In this document: positions 1 to 8,144 of the stretch, piece after piece
Position numbering within the stretch: the stretch's first letter is position 1
Layout of the letters: every line of letters starts with the position of its first letter
Origin: a virus
Reading direction: 5' to 3' (one strand)
DNA: 36,992 nucleotides
Virus record (IMG/VR): IMGVR_UViG_3300046336_000273
Location: 1 to 36,992 of that record
Translations under genes and position numbers: made by a program
Notes under the pieces: generated by a model
Database searches by the model: none
The model's input: the letters and a program-made list of their open reading frames with translations, nothing else
Told to the model about the DNA's origin: nothing

Positions 1-194
1 TCAGTATAGCACAACTTAAATTAGCGTCAAATAAATTTAACGGAAGTCAGTATAGCACAACTTAAATTAGCGTCAAATAAATTTAACGGAAGTCAGTATA
101 GCACAACTTAAATTAGCGTCAAATAAATTTAACGGAAGTCAGTATAGCACAACTTAAATTAGCGTCAAATAAATTTAACGGAAGTCAGTATAGC
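1..194. repeat. 46-bp tandem repeat array, left end
   Basis: Four complete 46-base units start at 1, 47, 93 and 139, followed by a 10-base partial unit at 185-194. The copies are identical by eye, with no spacers. The same unit fills the right end of the window (36866-36992), so the array is probably continuous across a circular junction. Within each unit TTAAATT (unit positions 16-22) and AATTTAA (34-40) form an inverted repeat with an 11-base centre. On the minus strand each unit also carries TTGACG, a 16-base spacer and TATACT preceded by TGC, a promoter-like arrangement. The true copy number cannot be read because the window ends inside the array. Role as origin iterons or promoters is inferred. 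Confidence 0.95.
3..30 (-). promoter_or_regulatory. Promoter-like element repeated in every 46-bp unit
   Basis: Read on the minus strand, positions 30-25 give TTGACG and 8-3 give TATACT, separated by 16 bases, with TGC directly before the -10 (extended -10). The same element recurs with a 46-base period at 49-76, 95-122 and 141-168, and at the right end at 36878-36905 and 36924-36951. All face left, toward the replication-gene operon across the presumed circular junction. Similarity to the sigma70 consensus is seen directly; activity is inferred. Confidence 0.6.
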
Positions 195-666
195 AATATG
201 CTTGTTTGTTATTATTATCACGCGTGCTACGCGGTCGGGCTTAATTAATTAATTAATTTAGTACTAATACAATATAAAAAGAAAAGTTAATTCAAAAGAT
301 TTATTTAAATACGCTAAAAATAATTATCACAAAAAAAAGATAAAAGCAAAAGAAAATGATTTTTTTGGTATGGGGATAGGAGATAGAAAGGATTAACTCT
401 ATTTAATGCCTATTAAATGCTTTTTAAGCCGTTATTTAAGCATTTCTCTTGTGTTTTGATATGCATGTACTAACTTGCATTAGTTTTGCATTGTATGGCA
501 TTAAAAGTGCCTTATTAAGCATTCAAATACTATTTTGACAATCTATTTTACCAATAGGGGGTTTAAATACTATTTTTAACTAAATAGACTGAGTTATTTT
601 GTGATAAAATATTGATTAAGTAATGTTGTATTTATGCTATTGTTATAACAAAGGATATGTTACTTT
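195..666. other. Gene-free AT-rich region, candidate origin flank / metK leader
   Basis: No convincing open reading frame on either strand. It holds a small GC-rich hairpin, CGCGT-gct-ACGCG, at 221-233 followed by GGTCGGGC. At 241-260 are four tandem TTAA steps, then long A-rich runs. This combination next to the repeat array is what an origin with an AT-rich unwinding zone could look like, but no DnaA box or initiator site was identified with confidence. The right part is the upstream region of metK: a weak -10-like TATAAC lies at 644-649 and AAGGA at 651-655, rather far (11 bases) from the ATG. Confidence 0.5.
221..233. repeat. GC-rich inverted repeat beside the array
   Basis: CGCGT and ACGCG arms of 5 bases surround a 3-base loop, 27 bases to the right of the last partial 46-base unit. 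It is a sharp local G+C island in otherwise AT-rich DNA and is directly followed by the TTAA run. It could be an initiator site or just a small hairpin. Confidence 0.5.
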
Positions 667-1800
667 ATGCCACAATATCTCTTTAGCTCAGAATCAGTTT
701 CATCTGGTCATCCTGACAAAATTGCTGACCAAATATCCGATGCGATACTGGATGCAGTCATTGCCCAAGATAAATACGCTAGAGTTGCAGCAGAAACACT
801 AGTTACAGCAGACTTAGTAGTATTAGCAGGAGAAATAACCACTTCTGCCACTGTGGACTATGCCCAGATTGCCCGCAATACTATCGCTGCTATTGGATAT
901 ACTGACAATAACTCACGCTTCTCTGCTGATAATTGCCAAATACTCGTTCGTTATAATACCCAGTCTGCAGATATTGCATTAGGCATCGGACATGGAGTCT
1001 CTGCCAGCACGGGAGCGGGAGACCAGGGGATAATGTTTGGCTATGCTTGCGATGAAACACCCGAGCTCATGCCTGCACCTATTCATTATGCCCATCGTCT
1101 TATGGAACAGCATGCCTTATTACGCCGCAATGGCAGCATCGCTTGGTTGGGTCCTGATGCCAAGGTGCAGATAACGATGTGCTACGATGAACGCAGCGGC
1201 AAAGCCCTCTATTGCGATAATATCGTGCTCTCAACTCAGCATCTTATCCCACTGCCTTACGCTGCTATTGCCCACGAGGTAATAGAGCAGATAATCAAGC
1301 CAATAATCCCAGCATCGCTGCTACAGAGTAATACTCGCTACTTAATCAATCCTACAGGTCAGTTTATTATTGGCGGTCCCCAAGCAGATACTGGGCTAAC
1401 TGGCAGAAAGATTATTGTTGATACTTACGGTGGAGCAGCAGCTCATGGTGGCGGGGCGTTCTCGGGTAAAGATCCAACTAAAATGGATCGGTCAGCTGCT
1501 TATGCTGCACGCTATGTTGCTAAAAATATCGTAGCGGCAGGATTAGCCAAGCAATGTCAGGTGCAGCTAGCTTATGCCATCGGAGTATCAGAACCAGTCA
1601 ATATCAATGTCTACACTTTCGGTACAGGCACGATGATGACTGATGAGCAGTTAATTACGCTAATCCGCTATACTTTTGATTTAAGCCCACGAGGGATTAT
1701 CAGCACGCTAGATTTATTGCGCCCAATCTATCTAAAAACAGCAGCATATGGACACTTCGGTAGAGCAGAATTTAGCTGGGAGAGGGTTGGGGTGGTGTGA
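667..1800 (+). CDS. metK: S-adenosylmethionine synthetase (methionine adenosyltransferase)
   Basis: The 377-residue product makes S-adenosylmethionine from methionine and ATP in the cytoplasm. It is full length compared with about 384 in Escherichia coli. GHPDK at residues 14-18 holds the expected catalytic His and Asp, [12 protein letters not shown] starts at residue 116, and [12 protein letters not shown] starts near 261; these are the family's ATP and phosphate-binding signatures. The C-terminal AAYGHFGR motif is present. The reading frame is undamaged. The gene is an outlier: line 1081-1140 has 28 of 60 G/C, far above the neighbouring phage genes, and codon choice is mixed rather than A/T-ending. 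It stands alone on the plus strand between the repeat region and an opposing phage operon, with a hairpin at its end. It is most likely cargo acquired from a bacterial chromosome. Identification is very secure; its role in the phage is inferred. Confidence 0.97.
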   Translation: MPQYLFSSESVSSGHPDKIADQISDAILDAVIAQDKYARVAAETLVTADLVVLAGEITTSATVDYAQIARNTIAAIGYTDNNSRFSADNCQILVRYNTQSADIALGIGHGVSASTGAGDQGIMFGYACDETPELMPAPIHYAHRLMEQHALLRRNGSIAWLGPDAKVQITMCYDERSGKALYCDNIVLSTQHLIPLPYAAIAHEVIEQIIKPIIPASLLQSNTRYLINPTGQFIIGGPQADTGLTGRKIIVDTYGGAAAHGGGAFSGKDPTKMDRSAAYAARYVAKNIVAAGLAKQCQVQLAYAIGVSEPVNINVYTFGTGTMMTDEQLITLIRYTFDLSPRGIISTLDLLRPIYLKTAAYGHFGRAEFSWERVGVV

Positions 1801-1820
1801 GAGGTGCAAAAATACCTCTC
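1799..1820. terminator. Probable terminator after metK
   Basis: GAGAGGT (1799-1805) pairs with ACCTCTC (1814-1820) around an 8-base loop, overlapping the metK stop codon. The downstream side is AT-rich (ATTTTATT) rather than a clean T run. It lies between convergent metK and the leftward 1832-2925 operon, so it may serve one or both. Confidence 0.6.
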
Positions 1821-1831
1821 ATGATAATATT

Positions 1832-2260
1832 TTATTGTTTAATGATAAAACTATTCATTTCTATATAGTAATGATTAGTAGCTTCACTGATTTCTTGATC
1901 TTGCATAGACGCAATATTATCAAATTCTTTAACAGCTAACTTATGCTTATTGTGAAGAAATAATTTTTTATCTTCATATTCAGACAGCGTTGATTTATAA
2001 TGCTCTTTAATAGCGTTAACGTTGGCTTTTAATGATAAAAGAGGATTAGGACAAATGTTGTCAAATGTCTTTTTTTCACATGATACTGCTTCGGTTAATC
2101 TTTTAAGATGTTCTTTTAATATATCTTCCTTTGCTTTAGTTTCTGCTTTTAATGCTGTTAAAGAATCTTGATATATAATTTTATATTCATCTAGGTTGTT
2201 AACTGCCATGTTATAAGCTATAACTGTATTAGAGACCATTTTTTGCTGTTCTTCTATCAT
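1832..2260 (-). CDS. Hypothetical coiled-coil protein
   Basis: The 142-residue product is unrecognised. It is rich in Lys and Glu, lacks membrane segments and is predicted by eye to be largely helical, with heptad-like stretches such as residues 33-60 and 75-115. It is the last of three leftward genes (2925 to 1832), starting 3 bases after the stop of the upstream gene, so it is probably co-transcribed and translationally coupled. The operon lies opposite to and divergent from the late genes, which is where small regulatory or accessory phage genes often sit. No function is assigned. Confidence 0.75.
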   Translation of the reverse strand: MIEEQQKMVSNTVIAYNMAVNNLDEYKIIYQDSLTALKAETKAKEDILKEHLKRLTEAVSCEKKTFDNICPNPLLSLKANVNAIKEHYKSTLSEYEDKKLFLHNKHKLAVKEFDNIASMQDQEISEATNHYYIEMNSFIIKQ

Positions 2261-2263
2261 GGG

Positions 2264-2548
2264 TCATTCCTTTATGTTGTTGATATATTTAGATAATGCA
2301 AGACTAAAGGCTTCTCTAATATTGATTTTATTAGTTATTGCTATTTGTCTTAGTTTTGCTATTGATGAATGGCGTACATGTGTTTTAATATTGCATGTTT
2401 GGCTATTATTAACATATTTATCAATTACTAATTCAATAAAAGCTATGCGAGACATTATCTTAGACTCTTGATTCATTAGGCTAAGTATATGCATAATGCT
2501 TTCTCTATCACTACCACTTATGTAAATGTTTGGTAAGTTTTTTGTCAT
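2264..2548 (-). CDS. Small protein with two ribbon-helix-helix-like segments
   Basis: The 94-residue product has two segments that each look like a short strand followed by two helices. One runs from about residue 7 to 45 (NIYISGSDRES... ending ELVIDKYV). The other runs from about 57 to 91 (HVRHSSIAKLRQ... ending SLALSKYI). That pattern resembles ribbon-helix-helix DNA-binding proteins such as the ParD, Arc and CopG types, so a repressor or partition/antitoxin-type role is possible. This is weak, pattern-based inference. Its start overlaps the stop of the upstream gene by 4 bases (ATGA), and it is followed after 3 bases by the next gene. The divergent region upstream of the operon has a palindrome that could be its operator. 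Confidence 0.6.
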   Translation of the reverse strand: MTKNLPNIYISGSDRESIMHILSLMNQESKIMSRIAFIELVIDKYVNNSQTCNIKTHVRHSSIAKLRQIAITNKINIREAFSLALSKYINNIKE

Positions 2549-2925
2549 AATATTTCCTTTTTAATTAAAATAGCTAATTGATCAGCTTGTGGGATTAATA
2601 ATTTAATCCTAAAAATGCTTTGGTGCTCAATCTCATTGTTTATAAGCATAAATTTAATATATTCATCGTCTAATTTGGCACATGGAATATTATGTTTTTG
2701 CAAATGTTGCGTTCTGTTCTCAAGATAATCTTCCAAGAAATCTTCGATTTGTTCTTCTAGAATTTTGCTATTTTCATATATAGCTTTATCTAGATCATTA
2801 TTATTTTCTCTTATATTATTTAATATTTGATCAAATTCTATATATAGGTCTGACGATGACCCTAATATTTTTCTGCATTTGTATAGTAATGCAGTGTTTT
2901 CCTCAAGGTATAGTCCGTAATCCAT
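2545..2925 (-). CDS. Hypothetical acidic helical protein
   Basis: First gene of the three-gene leftward operon; 126 residues, no recognised family. It is mostly helical and acidic in the middle (residues 45-75, with an EEQIEDFLEDYLE run) and has no signal peptide or membrane segment. A good ribosome-binding sequence (AAAGGAG, minus strand) precedes the ATG. It overlaps the next gene by 4 bases, so the two are probably translationally coupled. It faces away from the terminase genes across a 165-base divergent promoter region. Confidence 0.72.
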   Translation of the reverse strand: MDYGLYLEENTALLYKCRKILGSSSDLYIEFDQILNNIRENNNDLDKAIYENSKILEEQIEDFLEDYLENRTQHLQKHNIPCAKLDDEYIKFMLINNEIEHQSIFRIKLLIPQADQLAILIKKEIL

Positions 2926-3090
2926 AGTAAACTCCTTTGATTGCTAAAAGTTAGTCTCATTGATACAATGTATTGATAAATACCCCAATACACCCCATTA
3001 TTCTACCACATCACAATTCCATTTGTCAAATTAATTTTTAATTAATATTAATTAATATTAAAATCATAAAAATGATACAATATCATTACT
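2926..3090. promoter_or_regulatory. Divergent intergenic control region of late genes
   Basis: This AT-rich gap separates the leftward 1832-2925 operon from the rightward packaging genes. A plus-strand promoter candidate is TTGTCA at 3023-3028 with TATTAA at 3046-3051, 17 bases apart; the match is modest. A perfect palindrome lies at 3071-3087, just before the small terminase ATG. The 9-mer TGATACAAT inside it also occurs at 2961-2969, near the start of the leftward operon, which suggests one regulator binding both sides. Confidence 0.5.
3071..3087. promoter_or_regulatory. Candidate operator palindrome
   Basis: AATGATA and TATCATT are perfect reverse complements around CAA, four bases before the small terminase start codon. 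TGATACAAT is shared with 2961-2969. An operator or translational control hairpin is inferred from position and symmetry. Confidence 0.45.
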
Positions 3091-3732
3091 ATGACTACTA
3101 AAAACCTTACCCAAGACATGTTAATTGCATTACGTGATATGTACTATGAGGGCATGGCTGCTGGTATCCCGCTAGCAATGATTTCTAGATCATTCTCAAA
3201 GTCATTCAACCTGGATTATGTGTTACAAAATACAGAAATAAACTGGCTTAAAAGCAAAGACTGGCATAACCCCAACAAAATACTATCTACTTTAAGGGAT
3301 GCTTATAAAAATAATGACCATATAAAATTACAGTCAAAAGAATTGCTAGACAACCATAATCAAGCTCATAAAGATAGTAATATTTCCATAATTCCTACTA
3401 GATACATTAGTAAAGATGTTAAAATAGAAGAAACAGATTATGATATCTGCATGAATGAAGCAATTAGACAAGTTATATCTGGCATTTTTCAAGCAGGTGG
3501 CATTCAAGGAGGAGCGACAGAGCAAATGCAGCATGCTGCTATTCTTAGTACATGGGTAGAGGTTTTCCGTAAAATCAATCTAATACAGAAAATTAATCTT
3601 GAGAATACGCTTCTGAATAAGAAAATACAAGAATATGGTTCATCAGCTAGTATTAATGAACAATTAACTCCTGAAATAACAGTCATTAAGTCAAGAGATG
3701 AAATTACAGAAGATAAAAATAATAAGCAATGA
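3091..3732 (+). CDS. Terminase small subunit (probable)
   Basis: The 213-residue product lies directly upstream of the large terminase, the standard location for the DNA-recognition subunit that brings the phage genome to the packaging motor. The first 60 residues look like a helix-turn-helix domain (LTQDMLIALRDMYYEGMAAGIPLAMISRSF), followed by a charged linker and a helical segment around residues 115-165 suitable for oligomerisation. No specific small-terminase family is recognised with certainty; the call rests on the DNA-binding-like start, size and order. It is the first gene of the rightward late block. Confidence 0.65.
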   Translation: MTTKNLTQDMLIALRDMYYEGMAAGIPLAMISRSFSKSFNLDYVLQNTEINWLKSKDWHNPNKILSTLRDAYKNNDHIKLQSKELLDNHNQAHKDSNISIIPTRYISKDVKIEETDYDICMNEAIRQVISGIFQAGGIQGGATEQMQHAAILSTWVEVFRKINLIQKINLENTLLNKKIQEYGSSASINEQLTPEITVIKSRDEITEDKNNKQ

Positions 3733-5002
3733 TGGTATGGTTTCAAGCCCTATCATCATAAAGAAAATAAAATTTTCGGTTCTGGAAGAGTTATTATTTT
3801 TATTTGATAAAAGCATTAAGTATAAGGTAGTTTATGGTGGAAGGGGTTCAACTAAAAGCCGGTCTATAGCGCAAGTATTAATTTTCTTTAGTATGAAATA
3901 TGCCCCATGTAAGATACTTTGTTGCCGCCAATTCCAAGCTAGTATACACGATTCAGTACATGGGCTATTGAGCGATATAATAATGAATTTAGGATTAGAT
4001 AAATATTTTCTTATTACCAATAATTCAATAAAAAATATATGGGGTAGCGAGTTTTATTTCACAGGGCTACAGATTAACCCTCAAAGCCTAAAAAGCAAAG
4101 AAGGTTATTTATTTTGCTGGATTGAAGAAGCAGAAAATATTGAGGAAAGAGCATTTAATATTCTTAACCCTACAATCAGGTTATCTGGTTGCAATATTTT
4201 TATATCATTTAATCCAGTAGATATAAACGGATTCATTTATAAAAATTTTGTTACCAACAATAACCGCACGAATTGCCGAATCCAGCAGATTAACTATACT
4301 GATAATATATGGGCGAGCAAAGAATTTATTGATGATGCTGAATATATGCTGAAAAATGATATACAGCAATATAATCACCATTATTTAGGAGCACCCCTTA
4401 GAATTAGTGACGCAGTAATATTTAAGGATAGATGGGAGGTTTCTACTATAGAATATGAGGTAAGATCGTTGCATGAAGAGTTATATTTATATACTAACCA
4501 TGAGTTAGTAAATGGTGGGAATAACCAATTACTTTATGGATTAGATTATGGGTTTACTGATGCACTTGCTATTATAGAATGCTTTGCACACAATGCTATT
4601 TTATATGTTACTAATGAATTATATAGAAGCCAATTACCTATTTTAGATATAGCAAAAGAGGCAATTACATTAATGCCTTATATTGACAGGTATAAAGTTG
4701 CATGCGATGACTCTGCACCAAGTATTATTAATGCTTTATGTGCTGAAGGAAATTATAGGCTAAATGCTACAAGAGCATATAAAGGAGAGATTATGCATGG
4801 TATCATTATCATGAAGCAATTTAGGAAAATAATAATTGATAAAAAATGTAAAAACCTTATTAGAGAGATAGCTAATTATAAGTATAGCCAGGATAAAATT
4901 ACAGGAGAAATAGATAAAAAACCTATTGATAAGAATAATCATGCTATTGATGCTTTAAGATATGCAGTTACCTACATGATGAATAACAGAGAAGAGCAAT
5001 GA
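3698..5002 (+). CDS. Terminase large subunit (ATPase/nuclease)
   Basis: The motor that cuts concatemeric phage DNA and pumps it into the prohead. The 434-residue product has a Walker A motif GGRGSTKS at residues 47-54, a Walker B with catalytic Glu in FCWIEEAE at about 139-146, and a C-terminal RNase H-like nuclease whose first Asp lies in GLDYGFTDALA (Asp about 283), with a late HAIDALRYA motif. The pattern fits the PBSX/Terminase_3-type family. The long start overlaps the upstream gene by 35 bases; an ATG at 3737 (residue 14) would leave a 4-base gap and still keep both domains. Neither start has a clear ribosome-binding site. The stop overlaps the portal gene start by 4 bases. Confidence 0.93.
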   Translation: MKLQKIKIISNDGMVSSPIIIKKIKFSVLEELLFLFDKSIKYKVVYGGRGSTKSRSIAQVLIFFSMKYAPCKILCCRQFQASIHDSVHGLLSDIIMNLGLDKYFLITNNSIKNIWGSEFYFTGLQINPQSLKSKEGYLFCWIEEAENIEERAFNILNPTIRLSGCNIFISFNPVDINGFIYKNFVTNNNRTNCRIQQINYTDNIWASKEFIDDAEYMLKNDIQQYNHHYLGAPLRISDAVIFKDRWEVSTIEYEVRSLHEELYLYTNHELVNGGNNQLLYGLDYGFTDALAIIECFAHNAILYVTNELYRSQLPILDIAKEAITLMPYIDRYKVACDDSAPSIINALCAEGNYRLNATRAYKGEIMHGIIIMKQFRKIIIDKKCKNLIREIANYKYSQDKITGEIDKKPIDKNNHAIDALRYAVTYMMNNREEQ

Positions 5003-6405
5003 TAGATAAAATTAAAAATATGTTAAAATCAAAAAATAATGGTATTGATATTCATGCTTCGTGTAGACATGATATTGAAAGTATTTACGCACATTTTATG
5101 CAAGTTAAAGCTAGTAATGAATCTGAACATGACGCTACCATAAAATATGGCATTGATGAAGATATTAGACAGTTTAATCAGAATAATCCTTGTAAAGATA
5201 ATATTAGAAAAGATAGCAAAGAAGATTTATCTATTAATTTACAGGATATATCCAGATATAGCATTCTCATACCATCAATTTCTTACCATGGTTATGATTT
5301 TTTATATAGCTTTATTCAAAACCCCATAATCAACAGGGCTGTGAGTTTTTTGTCACAAACAGTTACTAGAGGAAGAATAAATATTATTGGTGGAGATGAA
5401 GCAATTGTTAAGCAATTACAGAATTCACTAGAAAATTTCAATTTTTACCAAATACTAGCTGATGCTGCATATATGAGTATTTCATATGGAACTTGTTTAA
5501 TTTTACCGCTATATAAGGAAAATAAACAAGATAAAAGCAATTGTACTCCTCTATTTATTAAAAATGTTGCAAAAGGATCATTAATTGGATTCAATATTAT
5601 TGACCCAGCACAGTTCAGCATCTCTAGAGTGCAAACAAACCCAGAATTACCATTATTTTACTGTCCAATTCAATACCAGATAATTGGCAATTCATACCAT
5701 TATTCGCGTGTTATTCAAGTAATTTTTAATAAAGAAAATAATGCTTATCTTAAATATAGATATAAATTTGGAGGTATAGGTATAGTACAATTAATGGTTG
5801 ATAGTGTTATAAAGTATTTACATAGCGTTAACGACTTAACGGAAATTATAGGGATGATGAACCTATTAGTAGTAAAAACCGGTAATATTAGAACTCACCA
5901 GGATAGACTAGGAGTAGATGGACAAGATAAACAGTCCATTGCTAATCATGCGTATAATGCCATATTATGCAAGAGGAATAATAAGCAATATATCATCACA
6001 CAGGATGATTTAACTAATATTACTGCAAACTTACAGGGTATGCCAGATGCAATAAGTATACTAGAGCATAATATAGCATTATCAGCTGGAATATCACATT
6101 CTGGATTATTTGGCAGAAGTGCTGGTGGCTTAAATTCTACAGGAGAAGGGGATAAAAGGAATGATGATGATAGGTGTGAAAGCATTAGAGACAATACTCT
6201 TTATACGCCAACTAAAAGGATGTTAGATATCATACAAATGAGTTTATTTGGACAAATTTATCCTGATATTACTTTTGAATTTGACCCATTGTCAGAACTT
6301 GATTCTGAAAAAGTAGCTAATGAAAATTATATTAACGCACAAACTGATCAGATGTATTATAATATGGGAGTCAAGACATCTTCAGATATTAAGGAAGGTC
6401 TTTAG
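4999..6405 (+). CDS. Portal protein (DUF1073-like)
   Basis: The 468-residue product forms the dodecameric ring at one vertex of the head through which DNA passes. It follows the large terminase with a 4-base overlap. The middle (about residues 95-180) has the pattern of DUF1073-type portals: FIQNPIINRAVSFLSQ and a later GTCLILPL. The end has the typical SGLFGRSAGGLNSTGEGDKRN stretch followed by a conserved helix and a PLSELDSEKVANE segment. The first 80 residues are variable and charged. Family and position agree, so the call is firm; the precise family name is from memory. Confidence 0.88.
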   Translation: MIDKIKNMLKSKNNGIDIHASCRHDIESIYAHFMQVKASNESEHDATIKYGIDEDIRQFNQNNPCKDNIRKDSKEDLSINLQDISRYSILIPSISYHGYDFLYSFIQNPIINRAVSFLSQTVTRGRINIIGGDEAIVKQLQNSLENFNFYQILADAAYMSISYGTCLILPLYKENKQDKSNCTPLFIKNVAKGSLIGFNIIDPAQFSISRVQTNPELPLFYCPIQYQIIGNSYHYSRVIQVIFNKENNAYLKYRYKFGGIGIVQLMVDSVIKYLHSVNDLTEIIGMMNLLVVKTGNIRTHQDRLGVDGQDKQSIANHAYNAILCKRNNKQYIITQDDLTNITANLQGMPDAISILEHNIALSAGISHSGLFGRSAGGLNSTGEGDKRNDDDRCESIRDNTLYTPTKRMLDIIQMSLFGQIYPDITFEFDPLSELDSEKVANENYINAQTDQMYYNMGVKTSSDIKEGL

Positions 6406-6408
6406 GAG

Positions 6409-6657
6409 ATGATAAGTTATGCAGTATTCTATAGATTAATATTTTTGTTCTTTCTTATGGCTATATATTTATTAGAGAATTTTTTCAATTTTTCTGAAAT
6501 AAATCTTATTGCATTTTTCTGCTTTTATTTATTGACAGAAATACTTTCTACGCTTAAAACTCATGTTAAGATTGCTAATGAACAGCTAAAGATTCAGCAT
6601 GAAAATCTGAAGTTTGTCAAAACATTATCAACTATTGGTAAGAGAAATTATGACTAA
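6409..6657 (+). CDS. Small membrane protein between portal and protease genes
   Basis: The 82-residue product is unrecognised. It has two hydrophobic stretches, about residues 5-24 and 30-48, followed by a charged amphipathic helix (residues 50-75). The start is 3 bases after the portal stop, and GGAG lies just upstream of the ATG (overlapping the portal stop). It overlaps the next gene by 8 bases, so it is embedded in the head operon and presumably translated. Membrane proteins are unusual at this position of a head module. A superinfection-exclusion or accessory role is possible but only a guess. Confidence 0.65.
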   Translation: MISYAVFYRLIFLFFLMAIYLLENFFNFSEINLIAFFCFYLLTEILSTLKTHVKIANEQLKIQHENLKFVKTLSTIGKRNYD

Positions 6658-7510
6658 TAGAACTAAGTTATCAAATGGATCGATAAGAATTAAAGATAAT
6701 ATTATTGCTGCTGAAGATATATTATATTATCGTGGGTATCTATTGCATAAACAATTAGACAATCTAGATCCGAATAAGTTGTATGCTGTTTATAATCCAG
6801 CTGATGTTATTAAAAAGGCAACAGATGGTATAGGGTCACTACCTATAGATTTTCAACATAGAACATCAGAATACCTAGGAGAAACTATTTTAGGAACTAC
6901 TATAGGCTCTCCGCAACTTGATGAAAAAAATAATTTAGTTGCTGATATTGAAATATGGAATACTAAGGCATTAAATGATCTTGAATCTATTGATGAACTA
7001 AAGTTTAGCTTAGAATATATAAGTGATATTAGACAGCAAAGTGGTACATTCAAAGGTAAAAATTTTGATATTATAACAGATAAAATTATACCTTTATCAT
7101 TGTCACTGACAAATATCCCAAGATCAACAAAAACTATACTTAAAGACTCAATCCTAGATGGAGAAAATATGGATAACCAAACTCTTAATGCTGATAATAA
7201 CGAGTTGATTGAAACTAAATTATTGTCTGAAGTGCAATCAATAACAGCTCTACTATCACATGTCATTGCAAGATTAGATACTATAGTATCAGCGATGGGA
7301 AACAATCAATTATCAGAAATGAAAGATAATAAAGAAGAAATTACAATACAAGATACTAGAAAAGATGCTACAATAGAAGATGAAAGTATTAATTTAGAAA
7401 ATGAAATTATATCATTAGTTGGCAAAGGAGCTGAAGTTGATTATTGTAGGCATTCTTTTGCCAAAAAGCCGATTAATTATAATAATGTACAACTTTATAG
7501 GGACAAATAA
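6650..7510 (+). CDS. Prohead protease/scaffold-like protein (DUF2213-like)
   Basis: Predicted to process or scaffold the prohead during capsid assembly. The 286-residue product begins at the ATG at 6650, which has AAGAGA 5-6 bases upstream; a longer frame starts at 6614 but lacks such a site. Residues about 40-165 resemble DUF2213-type proteins: YNPADVIKKATDG, an IDFQHRT segment with a candidate catalytic His, and LKFSLEYISD, ending in a PLSLSLTNIPR motif. The C-terminal 110 residues are charged and coiled-coil-like, as expected for a scaffold fused to the protease. The order portal, protease, cement, capsid supports the role. The catalytic residues are not proven here. Confidence 0.75.
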   Translation: MTNRTKLSNGSIRIKDNIIAAEDILYYRGYLLHKQLDNLDPNKLYAVYNPADVIKKATDGIGSLPIDFQHRTSEYLGETILGTTIGSPQLDEKNNLVADIEIWNTKALNDLESIDELKFSLEYISDIRQQSGTFKGKNFDIITDKIIPLSLSLTNIPRSTKTILKDSILDGENMDNQTLNADNNELIETKLLSEVQSITALLSHVIARLDTIVSAMGNNQLSEMKDNKEEITIQDTRKDATIEDESINLENEIISLVGKGAEVDYCRHSFAKKPINYNNVQLYRDK

Positions 7511-8143
7511 ATGATTTCTCAAACTCAATTTAAGAATTATCAGTATCAACTTTCACAAACTAAGATTATCACCAAACTAGATACTGCTTTACCAGGACAA
7601 TCAGCTAATGCTGACTACATTAGAGATCTAAGAGTTGGGGTTATACAAGATGCTGCTGCTATCGGGATCAGTTTTTGCTGGATTGTAGATAATCCATCTT
7701 ATAATGGAAGTGATGGCACATACAAAAGAGACTCACAAGGAGTGCATAATGACCAATTTACAGTAATAAAAGGAATTAATACTCTTATTGCTGGGTTTTT
7801 AATTTCTCCACAACCAACAATTGTAAATAATGCCATTATGACTGGTTATAACAATACTACAAAACAAGGAGATATTGTCAGACTAGCAAATAGTGGGTCA
7901 TTCTTTGCTTTTGCCTTTAACTTAAATCCTTCAAATATTATCTATAGATCAGATAAACTTTATATAGGCAATGATTCAGGAATATTATATATTTCTTCAG
8001 CAGTACAATCTGATACTAATTTTACATTGCTTGACTGGTATATATATGGCTTTGGTGACTCTATTATTTGTAATATAATTAATCCTGTAGCAAACCCTAC
8101 AATGCAAAACTTACAAATGATTAATATTAAAAAGGGGGTGTAA
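7511..8143 (+). CDS. Capsid cement/decoration-like protein
   Basis: The 210-residue product lies between the protease/scaffold gene and the major capsid gene, the normal place of a structural cement protein that stabilises the expanded shell. Residues 25-60 (ALPGQSANADYIRDLRVGVI) resemble the start of DUF2190/Gp24-type cement proteins. The remainder is predicted beta-rich with many small and hydroxyl residues. It begins one base after the stop of the preceding gene. The function is inferred mainly from order, with moderate support from the N-terminal pattern. Confidence 0.6.
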   Translation: MISQTQFKNYQYQLSQTKIITKLDTALPGQSANADYIRDLRVGVIQDAAAIGISFCWIVDNPSYNGSDGTYKRDSQGVHNDQFTVIKGINTLIAGFLISPQPTIVNNAIMTGYNNTTKQGDIVRLANSGSFFAFAFNLNPSNIIYRSDKLYIGNDSGILYISSAVQSDTNFTLLDWYIYGFGDSIICNIINPVANPTMQNLQMINIKKGV

Positions 8144-8144
8144 C

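Noticed and set aside
1-194. CRISPR array
   Set aside because: The 46-base units follow each other with no spacers and there are no cas genes.
6853-7305. 150-residue minus-strand open frame inside the protease gene
   Set aside because: Lies entirely opposite a supported gene and looks like a shadow of its codon pattern.
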